A DNA stretch of 64,000 nt from Verrucomicrobiota bacterium (GTDB lineage Bacteria; Verrucomicrobiota; Verrucomicrobiia; Limisphaerales; JADJPG01). Position numbers and translations under genes: made by a program. This document shows positions 50,380-59,230 of this stretch, piece after piece. The notes beneath the pieces are model-generated. The model did not search any database and had not been told where the DNA came from. It saw only the letters and a program-made list of their open reading frames with translations. The stretch's first letter is position 1; each line of letters starts with the position of its first letter. The DNA lies in assembly GCA_016713365.1 (NCBI GenBank), contig JADJPG010000005.1, positions 147,654-211,653 of the forward strand, in the 5' to 3' direction.

Positions 50380-51165
50380 ATGTCGTTTTCCTTCACCTTC
50401 CTCGGTTCGGGCACTTCGCAGGGCGTACCCATCATCGGCTGGGATTATTCCGAATCGTTCCTCGCCAATCCCAAAAATCACCGGACGCGCCCCGCGATTT
50501 ATATCGCGACCAACTCGGTCAAACTCGTCGTCGACACGCCGCCGGAATTTCGCATCCAGATCCTCCGCGAAAAGATCCGTCACCTTGATGCCGTTTTGAT
50601 CACCCACGCCCACGCCGATCACATCATGGGCCTCGACGACTGCCGGCGCTTCTGCGACTTGCGGGGCAACGCCACCCTGCCGATCTACGCCAGCGCTCCG
50701 ACCATGGAGGCGTTGAAGCGGGTGTTCGCCTATGCGTTTCACGAAGGCCCGTGGCCGAAAGGCTATTTCATGCCGGAACAACACGTCATCGACGGTCCAT
50801 TCCGCATCGGCGATTTACAGGTGACCACCTATCAGTTGCCCCACGGACGCGCGACTTCCAGCGGCTTCCTTTTCACACAAGACGGCGTGAAGAAGCTCGC
50901 GTATTTGAGCGACTGCAAGGAAGTGCCAGACGCTGCGATTGAGGAGATTCGCGGCGTGGAAGTATGCGTGCTCGACGCGCTCCGCTACGAGCCGCATCCC
51001 ACGCACATGTGCTTCGACGAAGCGCTGACCACCGCCCGGCGCATTGGCGCGCCGCGCACGTATTTCACCCATCTCACCCACGATTACGACCACGACATCG
51101 CCCAAGAAGAATTGCCAGCGGGCGTGTTCTTCGCGTATGACGGTTTGAAAGTCAGCGTGCCATAA
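50380..51165 (+). CDS. MBL-fold metallo-hydrolase, PhnP/RNase Z-like
   Basis: 261 residues. Starts MSFSFTFLGSGTSQGVPIIG, the typical opening of the PhnP-like group. Metal ligands: H76-x-H78-x-D80-H81 in THAHADHIMGLDD, a later LPHGR, LSDCKEVPD and THLTHDYDHD. Such enzymes hydrolyse phosphodiesters, e.g. cyclic phosphates; no phn genes are near. Six or so bases before the TIGR03790 gene on the same strand, so possibly co-transcribed. Confidence 0.9.
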   Translation: MSFSFTFLGSGTSQGVPIIGWDYSESFLANPKNHRTRPAIYIATNSVKLVVDTPPEFRIQILREKIRHLDAVLITHAHADHIMGLDDCRRFCDLRGNATLPIYASAPTMEALKRVFAYAFHEGPWPKGYFMPEQHVIDGPFRIGDLQVTTYQLPHGRATSSGFLFTQDGVKKLAYLSDCKEVPDAAIEEIRGVEVCVLDALRYEPHPTHMCFDEALTTARRIGAPRTYFTHLTHDYDHDIAQEELPAGVFFAYDGLKVSVP

Positions 51166-51180
51166 ACCAACGTGCTCATT

Positions 51181-52872
51181 ATGATCCTCCGCGCCCTTCC
51201 CACCCGTTACCGCGCTCTCTCCGCGCTGACCATCTTCTGCGCCGCGCTCAACGCGTCTCCCGCATCGGGCGCGCCCGAAGTCGTCGTCGTCTACAACTCC
51301 CGCGTGCCGGAATCGAAGGAAGTCGCCGAATACTACGCGCAACGCCGGCAGGTCCCGAAGGACCAGATCATCGGGCTGGAACTGCCGACCGGCGAAACGA
51401 TGTCCCGCAAGGAATACCTCGAACAACTGCACCAGCCGTTGCTGAAGAAGCTCGAGGAATCAAAGCTCCTCATCTTCGGCCCAGCCACCAACAAACCCGC
51501 TGGAACGCCGGACAACTTCGTGCCCTTTCGCAAAGTTCTCGAAGCCCGCATCCGCTACGCCGCGCTGTGCTACGGTGTCCCCACCAAGATCGCCAAGGAT
51601 CCAACCCTCGTCGAACCCAACACGGAAAAGCTCCAGCCCGAGATGCAGCGCAACGAAGCCGCGGTCGACACCCAACTGGCCTTGCTGCCGATCAGCGATC
51701 AGAAGGTCCCGTGGGCCGGGCCCTTGCCCAACCCGTTCTACAACATTACTAACGCCGCCCAGATCAACACAATGAACGGCCTGCTGATGGTGACCCGACT
51801 CGATGGTCCCTCGGCGAAGATCGCCAAAGGACTTGTCGACAAAGCGATGGAAGCCGAAACGAACGGTCTCTGGGGCCGGGGCTATTTCGATGCGCGCGGC
51901 CTGGCCACCAACGACAGCTACCGCATTGGCGACGACCTGATTGTCGCCGCCGCCAAGAGCTCGAAGCTGTTCGGATTCGATACCGAGCTCGACGAAAAAC
52001 CGGCGACCTTCACCGCGGGATTCCCGATGGCACAAGTGGCCGTCTACGCAGGTTGGTATGATCAGACCGTGACCGGACCGTTCACTCGGCCTTCCGTCGA
52101 ATTCATGCCCGGCGCGTTTGCCTACCATCTTTATTCGTTTGGTGCCGCGACGATTCGCACCGCCAACAACTCGTGGGTGGGAACGTTGCTGGAAAAAGGT
52201 GCAACCTGCACCATGGGCGCCGTGGACGAGCCTTACCTGACGCTCACGCCGGACATCAACAGCTTCGTGTCCCGCTTCCTCCATGGCGGATTCAGCTTTG
52301 GCGAAGCCGCCTACGCCTCCCAGAACTGCCTGTCATGGCAGACCACCGTGATCGGCGATCCGCTCTACCGGCCCTGGGGACGCAATCTCAACGTCGTGAT
52401 GAAGGATCTGGAAAGCCGCACCAACAAACTCGTCGAGTGGGCGCATTTGATGGTGGTGATTCGCAATGAAGGAATGGGCTCCAAGCCGCAGGAACTGGCC
52501 AGCTACATCGAGGCCCAACCGAGCCATCGCCAGAGCGCGACGCTGACCGAGAAACTTGCCGACTACTATTGGGCCAAGGGCAGTCTCGGTGACGCAGTGG
52601 ACACCTACGAAGTCGCGTTGCGCCGCGGCCCGACTCCGCAACAACGCGTTCGTCTTCTCATCAAAGCCGCGGAACGTCGCGCGGTTTATGGACCCGACAA
52701 TCGCGCCTATGCCCATTACAACGCCATCCTGACCGAGAACCCCGGCTATCCCGACGCGCTGAAAATTTATCAAGCCATGCTGCCCGTCGCAAAGCGCATG
52801 AGTAACGCCGCGGAAATGAAGCGCTGCCAGGAGGAAATCGCCCGGCTCACTCCGCCTCCCGCCAAGCCCTAG
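51181..52872 (+). CDS. TIGR03790-family secreted protein
   Basis: 563 residues from ATG 51181 (GTG 51172 is an alternative). Signal peptide to about ASPASGA. The core EVVVVYNSRVPESKEVAEYYAQRR... LPTGETMSRKEYLEQL is the start of the TIGR03790 family, found scattered in Verrucomicrobia, Planctomycetes and some Proteobacteria and uncharacterised. Middle: ARIRYAALCYGVPTKI and a caspase-like GATCTMGAVDEPYLTLTPD. The C-terminal 150 residues (QSATLTEKLADYYWAKGSLGDAVDTYEVAL) form TPR-like helices. Function unknown. Confidence 0.85.
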   Translation: MILRALPTRYRALSALTIFCAALNASPASGAPEVVVVYNSRVPESKEVAEYYAQRRQVPKDQIIGLELPTGETMSRKEYLEQLHQPLLKKLEESKLLIFGPATNKPAGTPDNFVPFRKVLEARIRYAALCYGVPTKIAKDPTLVEPNTEKLQPEMQRNEAAVDTQLALLPISDQKVPWAGPLPNPFYNITNAAQINTMNGLLMVTRLDGPSAKIAKGLVDKAMEAETNGLWGRGYFDARGLATNDSYRIGDDLIVAAAKSSKLFGFDTELDEKPATFTAGFPMAQVAVYAGWYDQTVTGPFTRPSVEFMPGAFAYHLYSFGAATIRTANNSWVGTLLEKGATCTMGAVDEPYLTLTPDINSFVSRFLHGGFSFGEAAYASQNCLSWQTTVIGDPLYRPWGRNLNVVMKDLESRTNKLVEWAHLMVVIRNEGMGSKPQELASYIEAQPSHRQSATLTEKLADYYWAKGSLGDAVDTYEVALRRGPTPQQRVRLLIKAAERRAVYGPDNRAYAHYNAILTENPGYPDALKIYQAMLPVAKRMSNAAEMKRCQEEIARLTPPPAKP

Positions 52873-52879
52873 TGACGAA

Positions 52880-52912
52880 AATGCGGCGAAGACATTTCGT
52901 CTCCGCCGCATT
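52880..52912. terminator. shared terminator between convergent genes
   Basis: A 14-bp stem with one mismatch: AATGCGGCGAAGAC (52880-52893) and GTCTCCGCCGCATT (52899-52912), loop ATTTC. The minus-strand side continues into TTTTCGTC. It serves the fasciclin gene (minus) and the TIGR03790 gene (plus). Confidence 0.7.
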
Positions 52913-52947
52913 CTGGATTTCTGGATTCGTGAATTGGCTTCAGCCCG

Positions 52948-54867
52948 TCATTCCGTCGCGGACACTTCGCGCAAGCGGAAGTATTGCTGAGCGCCAGCGG
53001 CCGGGAGCTGTGTCTTGTTCACCCCGTTGGCAATGACGACGGCGTTGGTCGTCGCCGTCCATGGCCCCGTCACCGACAGGGCTGATTCGAGCACATGTTG
53101 TTTGCCCAAGATGAGAGGCCAGACCACGGTCGCGGCGCCCGCCTTCACACCGAGCGAGAGCTCCACACCGCTAAAACCATCGGTCGGCGACAGCACTGTG
53201 TCGATGACGTGGATGATTCCATTGACCGCTTCGATGTCCGCGGCAACGACCGCCGAATTGTTGATGCGAACTCCCGCATCGCTGACCGTCACATTGGCCT
53301 GCGCCCCCTGCATGGTCGGAATCCTGCCGGTCGCGAGATTCGCCGCGCGCAGACGCGGACCGTGATTCAGGTGATAGAGCAGCAGATGCTTGAGCTGGTT
53401 CGTGTCAGCGAGCAAGGCATCCAAAGCGCCCGGAGGCAGCTTCGCAAACGCCGCGTTGTTTGGCGCGAAGACCGTGTAAGGTCCGGCTGCCTGCAAGGTC
53501 TCGACCAGTCCCGCAGCCTGCACCGCAGCCACGAGCGTGCTGAAGTCTGGATTGGACGCCGCGATCTCCACGATGTTCGGCGGCGGAAGCAACACCGTGT
53601 CGATCACGTGAATGATTCCGTTGCTCGCCTCGATGTCCGCAGCAATCACTGACGACTCGTTCACCTTAACCCCACCGGTCAAGCTGACCGTCGCAGCACT
53701 GCCCTGAGCGGTGATCACCTTTCCCGCCGCCAAGTCGGTGCTCCGCACGCGGCCGCGCACGAGGTGATACAGGAGAATCGTGCGAAGGCGATTGGTGTCC
53801 GCGAGAAGCGCCTCCACTGTCCCGGGCGGCAACTTGGCAAACGCCGCATTGTTCGGAGCAAACACGGTGAACGGCCTCGGCTTTTGCAACAAGTCCACCA
53901 ACCCCGCGGCCTGCACCGCGGCGACGAGCGTGCTGAAGTCCGGATTGGACGCCGCGATCTCCACGATGTTCGGCGGCGGCAGTAGCACCGTGTCGATCAC
54001 GTGAATGATTCCGTTGCTCGCCTCGATGTCCGTTGCGATCACCGAGGAATCGTTCACTTTCACTCCACCGGTCAGGTTCACCGTCACGGCCGAGCCCTGC
54101 GCCGTCACCACTTTGCCAGCGACCAGATCAGTGCTCCGCACGCGACCCGGCACGACGTGATACAAAAGAATCTGGCGCAGCTTCTCCGGGTTCTGGAGCA
54201 GACCGTTGAGGGTCTCCGGCGGCAGCTTCGCAAACGCCGCGTTGTTCGGCGCGAAGACCGTGAACGGTCCCGGCCCTTGCAATGTAGTGGTCAACGCCGC
54301 GGCCTGCACGGCGGCAACGAGCGTGCTGAAGTCTGGATTCGACACCGCGATCTCCACGATGTTCGGCGGCGGAAGCAGCACCGTGTCGATGACGTGAATG
54401 ATTCCGTTGCTTGCCTCAATGTCCGTCGCGATCACCGAGGAATCGTTCACTTTCACTCCGCCGGTCAGGTTCACCGTCACTGCCGCGCCTTGCGCCGTCA
54501 CGATTTTGCCGGCGACCAAATCGGTGCTTCGCACGCGACCCGGCACGACGTGATACAGCAGCACTTGCCGGAGCTTCTCCGGATTTTGGAGAAAACCGTT
54601 CAGCGTTTCCGCCGGCAGCTTCGCAAACGCCGCGTTGTTCGGCGCGAAGACCGTAAACGGTCCCGGACCTTGCAACGTTTCAACCAGGGAAGCCGCCTGC
54701 ACCGCCGTAACCAGCGTGGAGAAATCGGAATTGCCCACGGCAATATCGACGATGGTGGCGGCCTTCGCGCGTCCGGGGAATGCGAGTAAAAAGATGCCGG
54801 CGACCAGCGCCAGCAGCGCATGTTTCACACGACCAATCCTGAACCGACTCTGTTGTTTTGTTTTCAT
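52948..54867 (-). CDS. exported protein with four fasciclin (FAS1) domains
   Basis: 639 residues. Signal peptide (HALLALVAGIFLLAFPGRAKA). Four FAS1 domains of about 131 residues at roughly 37-168, 169-298, 299-428 and 429-560, each with the H1 motif FTVFAPNNAAFAKLP and the H2 segment NGIIHVIDTVL(L/S)PP. Domains 1 and 2 are almost identical in sequence, suggesting recent duplication. The last 80 residues (LGVKAGAATVVWPLILGKQHVLESALSV) form another small strand-rich domain. FAS1 proteins mediate adhesion between cells or to matrix; this one probably decorates the surface. No anchor signal visible. Confidence 0.92.
   Translation of the reverse strand: MKTKQQSRFRIGRVKHALLALVAGIFLLAFPGRAKAATIVDIAVGNSDFSTLVTAVQAASLVETLQGPGPFTVFAPNNAAFAKLPAETLNGFLQNPEKLRQVLLYHVVPGRVRSTDLVAGKIVTAQGAAVTVNLTGGVKVNDSSVIATDIEASNGIIHVIDTVLLPPPNIVEIAVSNPDFSTLVAAVQAAALTTTLQGPGPFTVFAPNNAAFAKLPPETLNGLLQNPEKLRQILLYHVVPGRVRSTDLVAGKVVTAQGSAVTVNLTGGVKVNDSSVIATDIEASNGIIHVIDTVLLPPPNIVEIAASNPDFSTLVAAVQAAGLVDLLQKPRPFTVFAPNNAAFAKLPPGTVEALLADTNRLRTILLYHLVRGRVRSTDLAAGKVITAQGSAATVSLTGGVKVNESSVIAADIEASNGIIHVIDTVLLPPPNIVEIAASNPDFSTLVAAVQAAGLVETLQAAGPYTVFAPNNAAFAKLPPGALDALLADTNQLKHLLLYHLNHGPRLRAANLATGRIPTMQGAQANVTVSDAGVRINNSAVVAADIEAVNGIIHVIDTVLSPTDGFSGVELSLGVKAGAATVVWPLILGKQHVLESALSVTGPWTATTNAVVIANGVNKTQLPAAGAQQYFRLREVSATE
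52990..54760 (-). repeat. tandem DNA repeats of about 393 bp inside the fasciclin gene
   Basis: The segment beginning ATGTTCGGCGGCGG recurs near 53574, 53967 and 54360, i.e. with a 393-base period, matching the FAS1 domains. Adjacent copies share long identical tracts, so recombination or misassembly could change copy number. Confidence 0.6.
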
Positions 54868-55144
54868 GATGTTTCATTGGTTTTCTTCGTTTCTGGATGG
54901 CGCATCGTTCCGCTGGGTTCTAGACCGACGTTTGCCGGTGCCCAGTCGTGCGCCATTTTTCGGCAACTCGCGCCGGCTCGGTACAGTGGACTCCCAAGGG
55001 GTGCATGCGTGCCCCTTTGCGTTGTCGGAACTGTGCGAACCGGTTCGGACCTCCCTAGCCCGGAAGTGTATTCGGACCAGACAGCAGACCGATCGTTGGC
55101 TGTCGTGTTGTAGTCATGGTCGAGTTACCAAAATTCATTTTTGC
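54868..55144. other. 277-base intergenic region without features
   Basis: Between the fasciclin gene and the upstream membrane protein on the same strand. It should hold the fasciclin promoter on the minus strand. I see no convincing hexamers, hairpin or gene in it. Confidence 0.4.
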
Positions 55145-55750
55145 TCAGGCGAAGGCGTGCTTCAGACGCGAGCGCCCGGTCAGCCAGGCAGAGAGCCCGG
55201 CAATCATCGCGAAGCACAGGAGGAGCGCTGACTCGATGGGAAGCAGGAACGGGAGAAATGCCACCACAGCGCCTTGAAGAAGGAATCCGAGAGCCGTGAC
55301 GGCGAAGAACACCATCGCTACACATCGCCACACCTCGGACCGCCGGAGCAGCATCAACGAGACGAGCGCGCCACCGAGTCCCAGCACCAGACAAACTCCG
55401 AACGACCACGAACTCATCGCATCCAGAGCCGGCGTGCAGCACTGGGCGTGGTGTTGAACAATTCGCAAAAGGCAGAACAGACCGATCAGCACCCAGCCGA
55501 CGACGAGTATCTTTAGCAGCGCAGGAGTGTCGCGGAAGCACCACACCCAGCTGACCTGCCGGCGACTCAGCTCCTCGCCGACGTCGCGCAGATCTCCGAG
55601 AGTCGCGAGAGCGCCGCGGCGGGCCGCCTCAGGCGGGGTGCCAGCGCGGATCTGGCGATCGTATTCCTCGATCAAATGATCCTCCAACTCGGCAGCCACC
55701 GGAGCAGGAAAGCGCGACAGTTCTTTTCGGAAGGAAGCTTGGGTATTCAT
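55145..55750 (-). CDS. membrane protein with HAAS-like N-terminus
   Basis: 201 residues from ATG 55750, overlapping the PadR stop (ATGA). The N-terminal 75 residues (FRKELSRFPAPVAAELEDHLIEEY, PPEAARRGALATLGDLRDVGEEL) have the amphipathic pattern of the HAAS domain that travels with PadR regulators. Four transmembrane helices follow (LLKILVVGWVLIGLFCLL onwards). PadR/HAAS pairs often precede MacB-type ABC permeases; here the next gene downstream is the fasciclin protein. Confidence 0.75.
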   Translation of the reverse strand: MNTQASFRKELSRFPAPVAAELEDHLIEEYDRQIRAGTPPEAARRGALATLGDLRDVGEELSRRQVSWVWCFRDTPALLKILVVGWVLIGLFCLLRIVQHHAQCCTPALDAMSSWSFGVCLVLGLGGALVSLMLLRRSEVWRCVAMVFFAVTALGFLLQGAVVAFLPFLLPIESALLLCFAMIAGLSAWLTGRSRLKHAFA

Positions 55751-56082
55751 GGCTTTTGCGTGGCCCACAGGGGCGCGAGAAACTCATTCAACGTTGTCCA
55801 TTGCATCCGGTATTGGTCGATTGCCGGCGTCGAGTGTTTGGTCAGAGAGTAATACTTCCTCTTGCGGCCGGTTTCAGATTCTCCCCAGCGGGACTGGATC
55901 AACTCCTCTTCCTCAAGCCGGTGGAGAATGGGATACAGCATTCCGTCGGTCCACTGGATCTCGCCGTTCGAAAGCTCCTTCACCTTCTGGATGATTTCGT
56001 AGCCGTAGCTCTCACCCTGCCGCAGAAGGCAGAGAATCGCCGGACGAGCAAATGCCGCGACCATGTCTTTACTAAATTGCAT
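55747..56082 (-). CDS. PadR-family transcriptional regulator
   Basis: 111 residues from ATG 56082 (ATG 56103 adds seven). Winged helix with the PadR features ARPAILCLLRQGESYGYEIIQKV, GMLYPILHRLEEEELIQSRW and RKRKYYSLTKHS. PadR proteins are small repressors for membrane or detoxification genes. Coupled to the HAAS-like membrane gene, which it presumably regulates along with itself. Confidence 0.92.
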   Translation of the reverse strand: MQFSKDMVAAFARPAILCLLRQGESYGYEIIQKVKELSNGEIQWTDGMLYPILHRLEEEELIQSRWGESETGRKRKYYSLTKHSTPAIDQYRMQWTTLNEFLAPLWATQKP

Positions 56083-56224
56083 GATTGCAAAACTACGTAG
56101 CACCTCTAGGTATGCAAATATTTTTCTTTTTCGTCAGAGAAAACGTCGCAAGTCACTGCCCGAGAGCAGGAAAAACTTCCATACGTTGCATTGACCTGCA
56201 GCTTCATCGGAAGAGAATGCCCGT

Positions 56225-57328
56225 ATGAACGCCAATCTCCCGCGTTGCCTGTCCACGCTGATTCTGGCTCTGCTCTCCGCCAATTTCCTCCAGTCAGCGG
56301 AGCACACCCCGGAAGCGCGGCTCAGCCGAACCAACCTCCTTTCTTACCAGAATGCAGCGGGCGAAATCGTTCCGGCGACGACGAAAGAGGAATGGGCCAA
56401 GCGCCGCGCGGTCATCGTGGGCGGCATGCAGAAAGTGATAGGCAAGCTTCCCGGCGCGGAGAAGCGTTGTCCGCTCGACCCTCAAATCGTCGAAGAAGTG
56501 GATTGCGGTGATTACGTCCGGCGTTCGATCTCCTATGCGTCGGAACCTGGTTCTCGCGTTCCCGCGTACCTGCTCATTCCGAAACGCGCGCTGAATACCA
56601 CAGAGAAATTTCCCGCAGTGCTCGCGCTGCACCAGACGCATCCCGCCGGACAGAAAGTTGTCGTCGGCCTCGGCGCCAGTCCGAATGACGAATACGGCGT
56701 CGCTCTGGCCAAGCGCGGCTTTGTGGTGCTCGCGCCGCCTTACACCATGCTCGCGGACTACTGGCCCGACCTGAAAGCTCTCGGCTACGCGAGTGGCACG
56801 ATGAAATCGATCTGGGACAACATGCGCGGCATCGACTTCCTTTCCACGCTGCCATTCGTGAAGACGAATGGGTTCGGCGCCATCGGCCATTCACTGGGTG
56901 GACACAACGGAATCTTCACCGCAGTCTTCGATGAACGCATCAAGGTAGTCGTGTCGAGTTGCGGACTGGATTCGTTCCTCGATTACTACGGTGGCGATCC
57001 GAAAGTGTGGCAACCGGAACGCGGCTGGTGTCAGCAGCGCTACATGCCACGGCTGCTCGACTACGCGGGCAAGCTCGAATCGATCCCGTTCGATTTCCAC
57101 GAACTCATCGGAGCGATTGCGCCGCGCGCGTGCTTCATCAGCGCGCCACAGGGCGACACAAACTTCAAATGGCGCAGCGTAGAGTCCATCGCGGCGGCGG
57201 CGCGCCCGGTCTACAGTTTACTTGGCGCGCCGGCCGCGCTTCAGGTGGAGCACCCGGACTGCGGCCATCTCTTTCCAAGTGAGGTGAGGGAAAAGGCTTA
57301 TCGATTGATCGAAGCGTCTCTGCGGTGA
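56225..57328 (+). CDS. secreted alpha/beta hydrolase (esterase-like)
   Basis: 367 residues. Signal peptide to about SANFLQSAE. The hydrolase domain has a nucleophile elbow with S223 in AIGHSLGGHNGIF, an early strand FPAVLALHQTHPAGQ, and a late histidine in EHPDCGHLFPSEVR. It resembles dienelactone hydrolase and acetyl xylan esterase types found in verrucomicrobial polysaccharide or lipid degradation. Substrate unknown. The nearby phospholipase gene faces it convergently, 3 bases apart. Confidence 0.82.
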   Translation: MNANLPRCLSTLILALLSANFLQSAEHTPEARLSRTNLLSYQNAAGEIVPATTKEEWAKRRAVIVGGMQKVIGKLPGAEKRCPLDPQIVEEVDCGDYVRRSISYASEPGSRVPAYLLIPKRALNTTEKFPAVLALHQTHPAGQKVVVGLGASPNDEYGVALAKRGFVVLAPPYTMLADYWPDLKALGYASGTMKSIWDNMRGIDFLSTLPFVKTNGFGAIGHSLGGHNGIFTAVFDERIKVVVSSCGLDSFLDYYGGDPKVWQPERGWCQQRYMPRLLDYAGKLESIPFDFHELIGAIAPRACFISAPQGDTNFKWRSVESIAAAARPVYSLLGAPAALQVEHPDCGHLFPSEVREKAYRLIEASLR

Positions 57329-57331
57329 CCG

Positions 57332-58630
57332 TCAGCGATAGAGCGAGAAACCGAGGCGCCAGGAATCACCGCGCTCGTTGTAAAGCAGCAGGCTCTCGCC
57401 GTAGCCGTTGAAGTATTGCGCGTGCAGATAGAAGCTGAAGCTGCCCGAGAGCAGTTTCATCATGGGATACGTCAGGTCGAGCTGAACACTGCCGCGGTTC
57501 CGATCGTCGCCCATCCGGCCAATCGCCGAAAGTTGAACGCCCTTGGCCCAGCCGACCACGGCGCGCAGATCGACATAGCCGCGGTAATCTTCCAGATCAC
57601 GGTTGTCATCCAGATCTAGAACGTAAACCCAGGCCCGCGGTGACAGGCTGAGCTGCAAACTGTCGGGTTTGCCGAGAGTCAATGACGGGCGGAGATAAGC
57701 GATGTTCAGGCTGCGAGAATCCGCGCCGCCCTTGCCGTTCGATTCGTGCTGCACTCCACCCTGCAAATCGAGCCTGAACCAATCCGAAGCCCCGCCGCCC
57801 GCCGCGCGTTCCCATTTATACAACATCTCCGGTCGATAACTGCTGTCGAAGAACGGAGCGGATTCGCCATTCCAATCCCACAGCGACGTCTGCGAATACG
57901 CAAAGTGAAATCCCTTGAGGGCCGGCGCCCGCGCGGCGAGGCGGCTGTCCGCGTTCACTAGCTGGTACTTGATGCTGACCTGGAACTTCGCGTTCGGCGA
58001 TTCTGGGCCCGCGATGAAATAGAACGGCTCGTAGCCGGAGATATGTTTTTTGAAGAACGCACCCGAATCGAAAGCCTCGTCCTGCAGCACCGCTTCCTTG
58101 AGGAATCGCACGAGTGCGCTGCCTTGAGGCGATTCCTCGACTGCCACCGTGCGAGGTTTGACCTCAATCAGCAGAGGATTCAGCCCGGCTGGCTCGATGA
58201 ACTCGATCGTAGCCCGGCCAGAAGCCAGCGCCGGCAAAGTCAGCGCGTACTCCCGACGAACGAAACGTCCCGCCTGCACTCGAACTTCCGCCGGTTCACT
58301 GCTGGCGACACGCGTGAATTCGATTTCTTCCACCAACGATCCCTCGGTGAGTTTTCCCTTCAGCGTCTCCGGAAAGGTTCGGGTCAAATCGTCCGCGGCA
58401 TCATTCAGGAATGTAAGCCAGAGGCTGACCCGGCTTCCGGTTTCCACTGCGCTTCCGGGACCCGAGAGTTGCATCACCATTCCCCGCTCTGCGGCTGACA
58501 ACCGGACGAGGCCGCCCGCCAGAAGCCCGAGCAACACGACGCACACCAACCGCAATGCGCGGGCGAACGCCAAAGAGTGAAAGAACGTCGTCGTAACCCG
58601 ACGCGGAGAGTGGAGCGATTGATTCTTCAT
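57332..58630 (-). CDS. pldA: outer-membrane phospholipase A with N-terminal extension
   Basis: 432 residues. The C-terminal 240 residues (from SIKYQLVNADSRLA) are the OMPLA beta-barrel, with the active-site block GGVQHESNGKGGADSRSLNIAYLRP: histidine and serine in HES and the asparagine in SLN match the His-Ser-Asn triad. It removes acyl chains from outer-membrane phospholipids. Unlike E. coli PldA it has a signal peptide (LVCVVLLGLLAGGLVRLSAAE) plus about 150 extra residues that look like an immunoglobulin-like strand domain (ETGSRVSLWLTFLNDAADDLTR, VRREYALTLPALASGRATIEF). Confidence 0.88.
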   Translation of the reverse strand: MKNQSLHSPRRVTTTFFHSLAFARALRLVCVVLLGLLAGGLVRLSAAERGMVMQLSGPGSAVETGSRVSLWLTFLNDAADDLTRTFPETLKGKLTEGSLVEEIEFTRVASSEPAEVRVQAGRFVRREYALTLPALASGRATIEFIEPAGLNPLLIEVKPRTVAVEESPQGSALVRFLKEAVLQDEAFDSGAFFKKHISGYEPFYFIAGPESPNAKFQVSIKYQLVNADSRLAARAPALKGFHFAYSQTSLWDWNGESAPFFDSSYRPEMLYKWERAAGGGASDWFRLDLQGGVQHESNGKGGADSRSLNIAYLRPSLTLGKPDSLQLSLSPRAWVYVLDLDDNRDLEDYRGYVDLRAVVGWAKGVQLSAIGRMGDDRNRGSVQLDLTYPMMKLLSGSFSFYLHAQYFNGYGESLLLYNERGDSWRLGFSLYR

Positions 58631-58701
58631 TTCCTCCGCCGGGGTTACGCTGAAGCACCGGCGAACACAAGCTGTTCGTGCAACAACTTTTCCCGGGCAC
58701 G

Positions 58702-58734
58702 AAAAAGCCCGTCGGCCAAACCGGCACGACGGGC
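58702..58734 (-). terminator. rho-independent terminator of the small Pro-rich gene
   Basis: Minus-strand stem GCCCGTCGTGCCGG... pairs with CCGACGGGC (arms at 58707-58734), followed by TTTTTC (58706-58701). It lies 30 bases beyond the stop at 58765, an ideal intrinsic terminator. Confidence 0.75.
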
Positions 58735-58764
58735 GTAGGAAAGTTACTGGGCGCGATCAATTTA

Positions 58765-59133
58765 TCAGCGGCAGTGACGACGATGCTTGTGATGATGACC
58801 GAACCCGATATTCACACTGAAACGTGGCGGGTAATACACCGGGGCAGGCACACAAACCGGAGGCGGATACACGACGACTGGCGCGGGATGCGCGTAGTAA
58901 ACAGGTGCCGGGTGGGCGACGACAACCGGCGGCGGAGCCGGGACGTAGACGACTTGAGGTGGCGCTGAAACATAAACGGGCGCAGGATGCACCGCGTGAC
59001 TGATGGCATGAACGGCGGCGACGCCGGTGAGGATCTTTCCGACGGTGGCCCATTCACGGTCACCGGCGGAGGCATTCGGAATACTGGCGGCAGCGAGAGC
59101 GGAGAGACTCAAAATAGCTATCGAGTTTTTCAT
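58765..59133 (-). CDS. small exported Pro/Val/Tyr-rich protein
   Basis: 122 residues from ATG 59133 (ATG 59148 is possible). Signal peptide MKNSIAILSLSALAAASIPNASAG. The mature part is low complexity: repeated YVxxPPQVVYVPAPPPVVV, PAPVYYAHP, PAPVVVYPPP, ending in NIGFGHHHKHRRHC. It looks like a flexible envelope or matrix protein with a C-terminal His/Arg metal-binding tail and one or two cysteines. No family named. It has its own terminator. Confidence 0.7.
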   Translation of the reverse strand: MKNSIAILSLSALAAASIPNASAGDREWATVGKILTGVAAVHAISHAVHPAPVYVSAPPQVVYVPAPPPVVVAHPAPVYYAHPAPVVVYPPPVCVPAPVYYPPRFSVNIGFGHHHKHRRHCR

Positions 59134-59230
59134 ATTTTTATCATTCACTTCGACCGTCGCAGCGTTGGACCAGTGGTCGAAATGGTTTATTCAGGCACCA
59201 CTTATCCACAGCATTAACAAGACTTTAGGC

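Noticed and set aside
52990..54760. Regular repeats that could suggest a CRISPR-like array
   Set aside because: The 393-base period is coding and corresponds to FAS1 domains; there are no short direct repeats with spacers and no cas genes.
59202..59210. TTATCCACA, an exact DnaA-box match
   Set aside because: Single copy before a hydrolase gene with no other boxes or AT-rich element; a chance match is expected in 64 kb.
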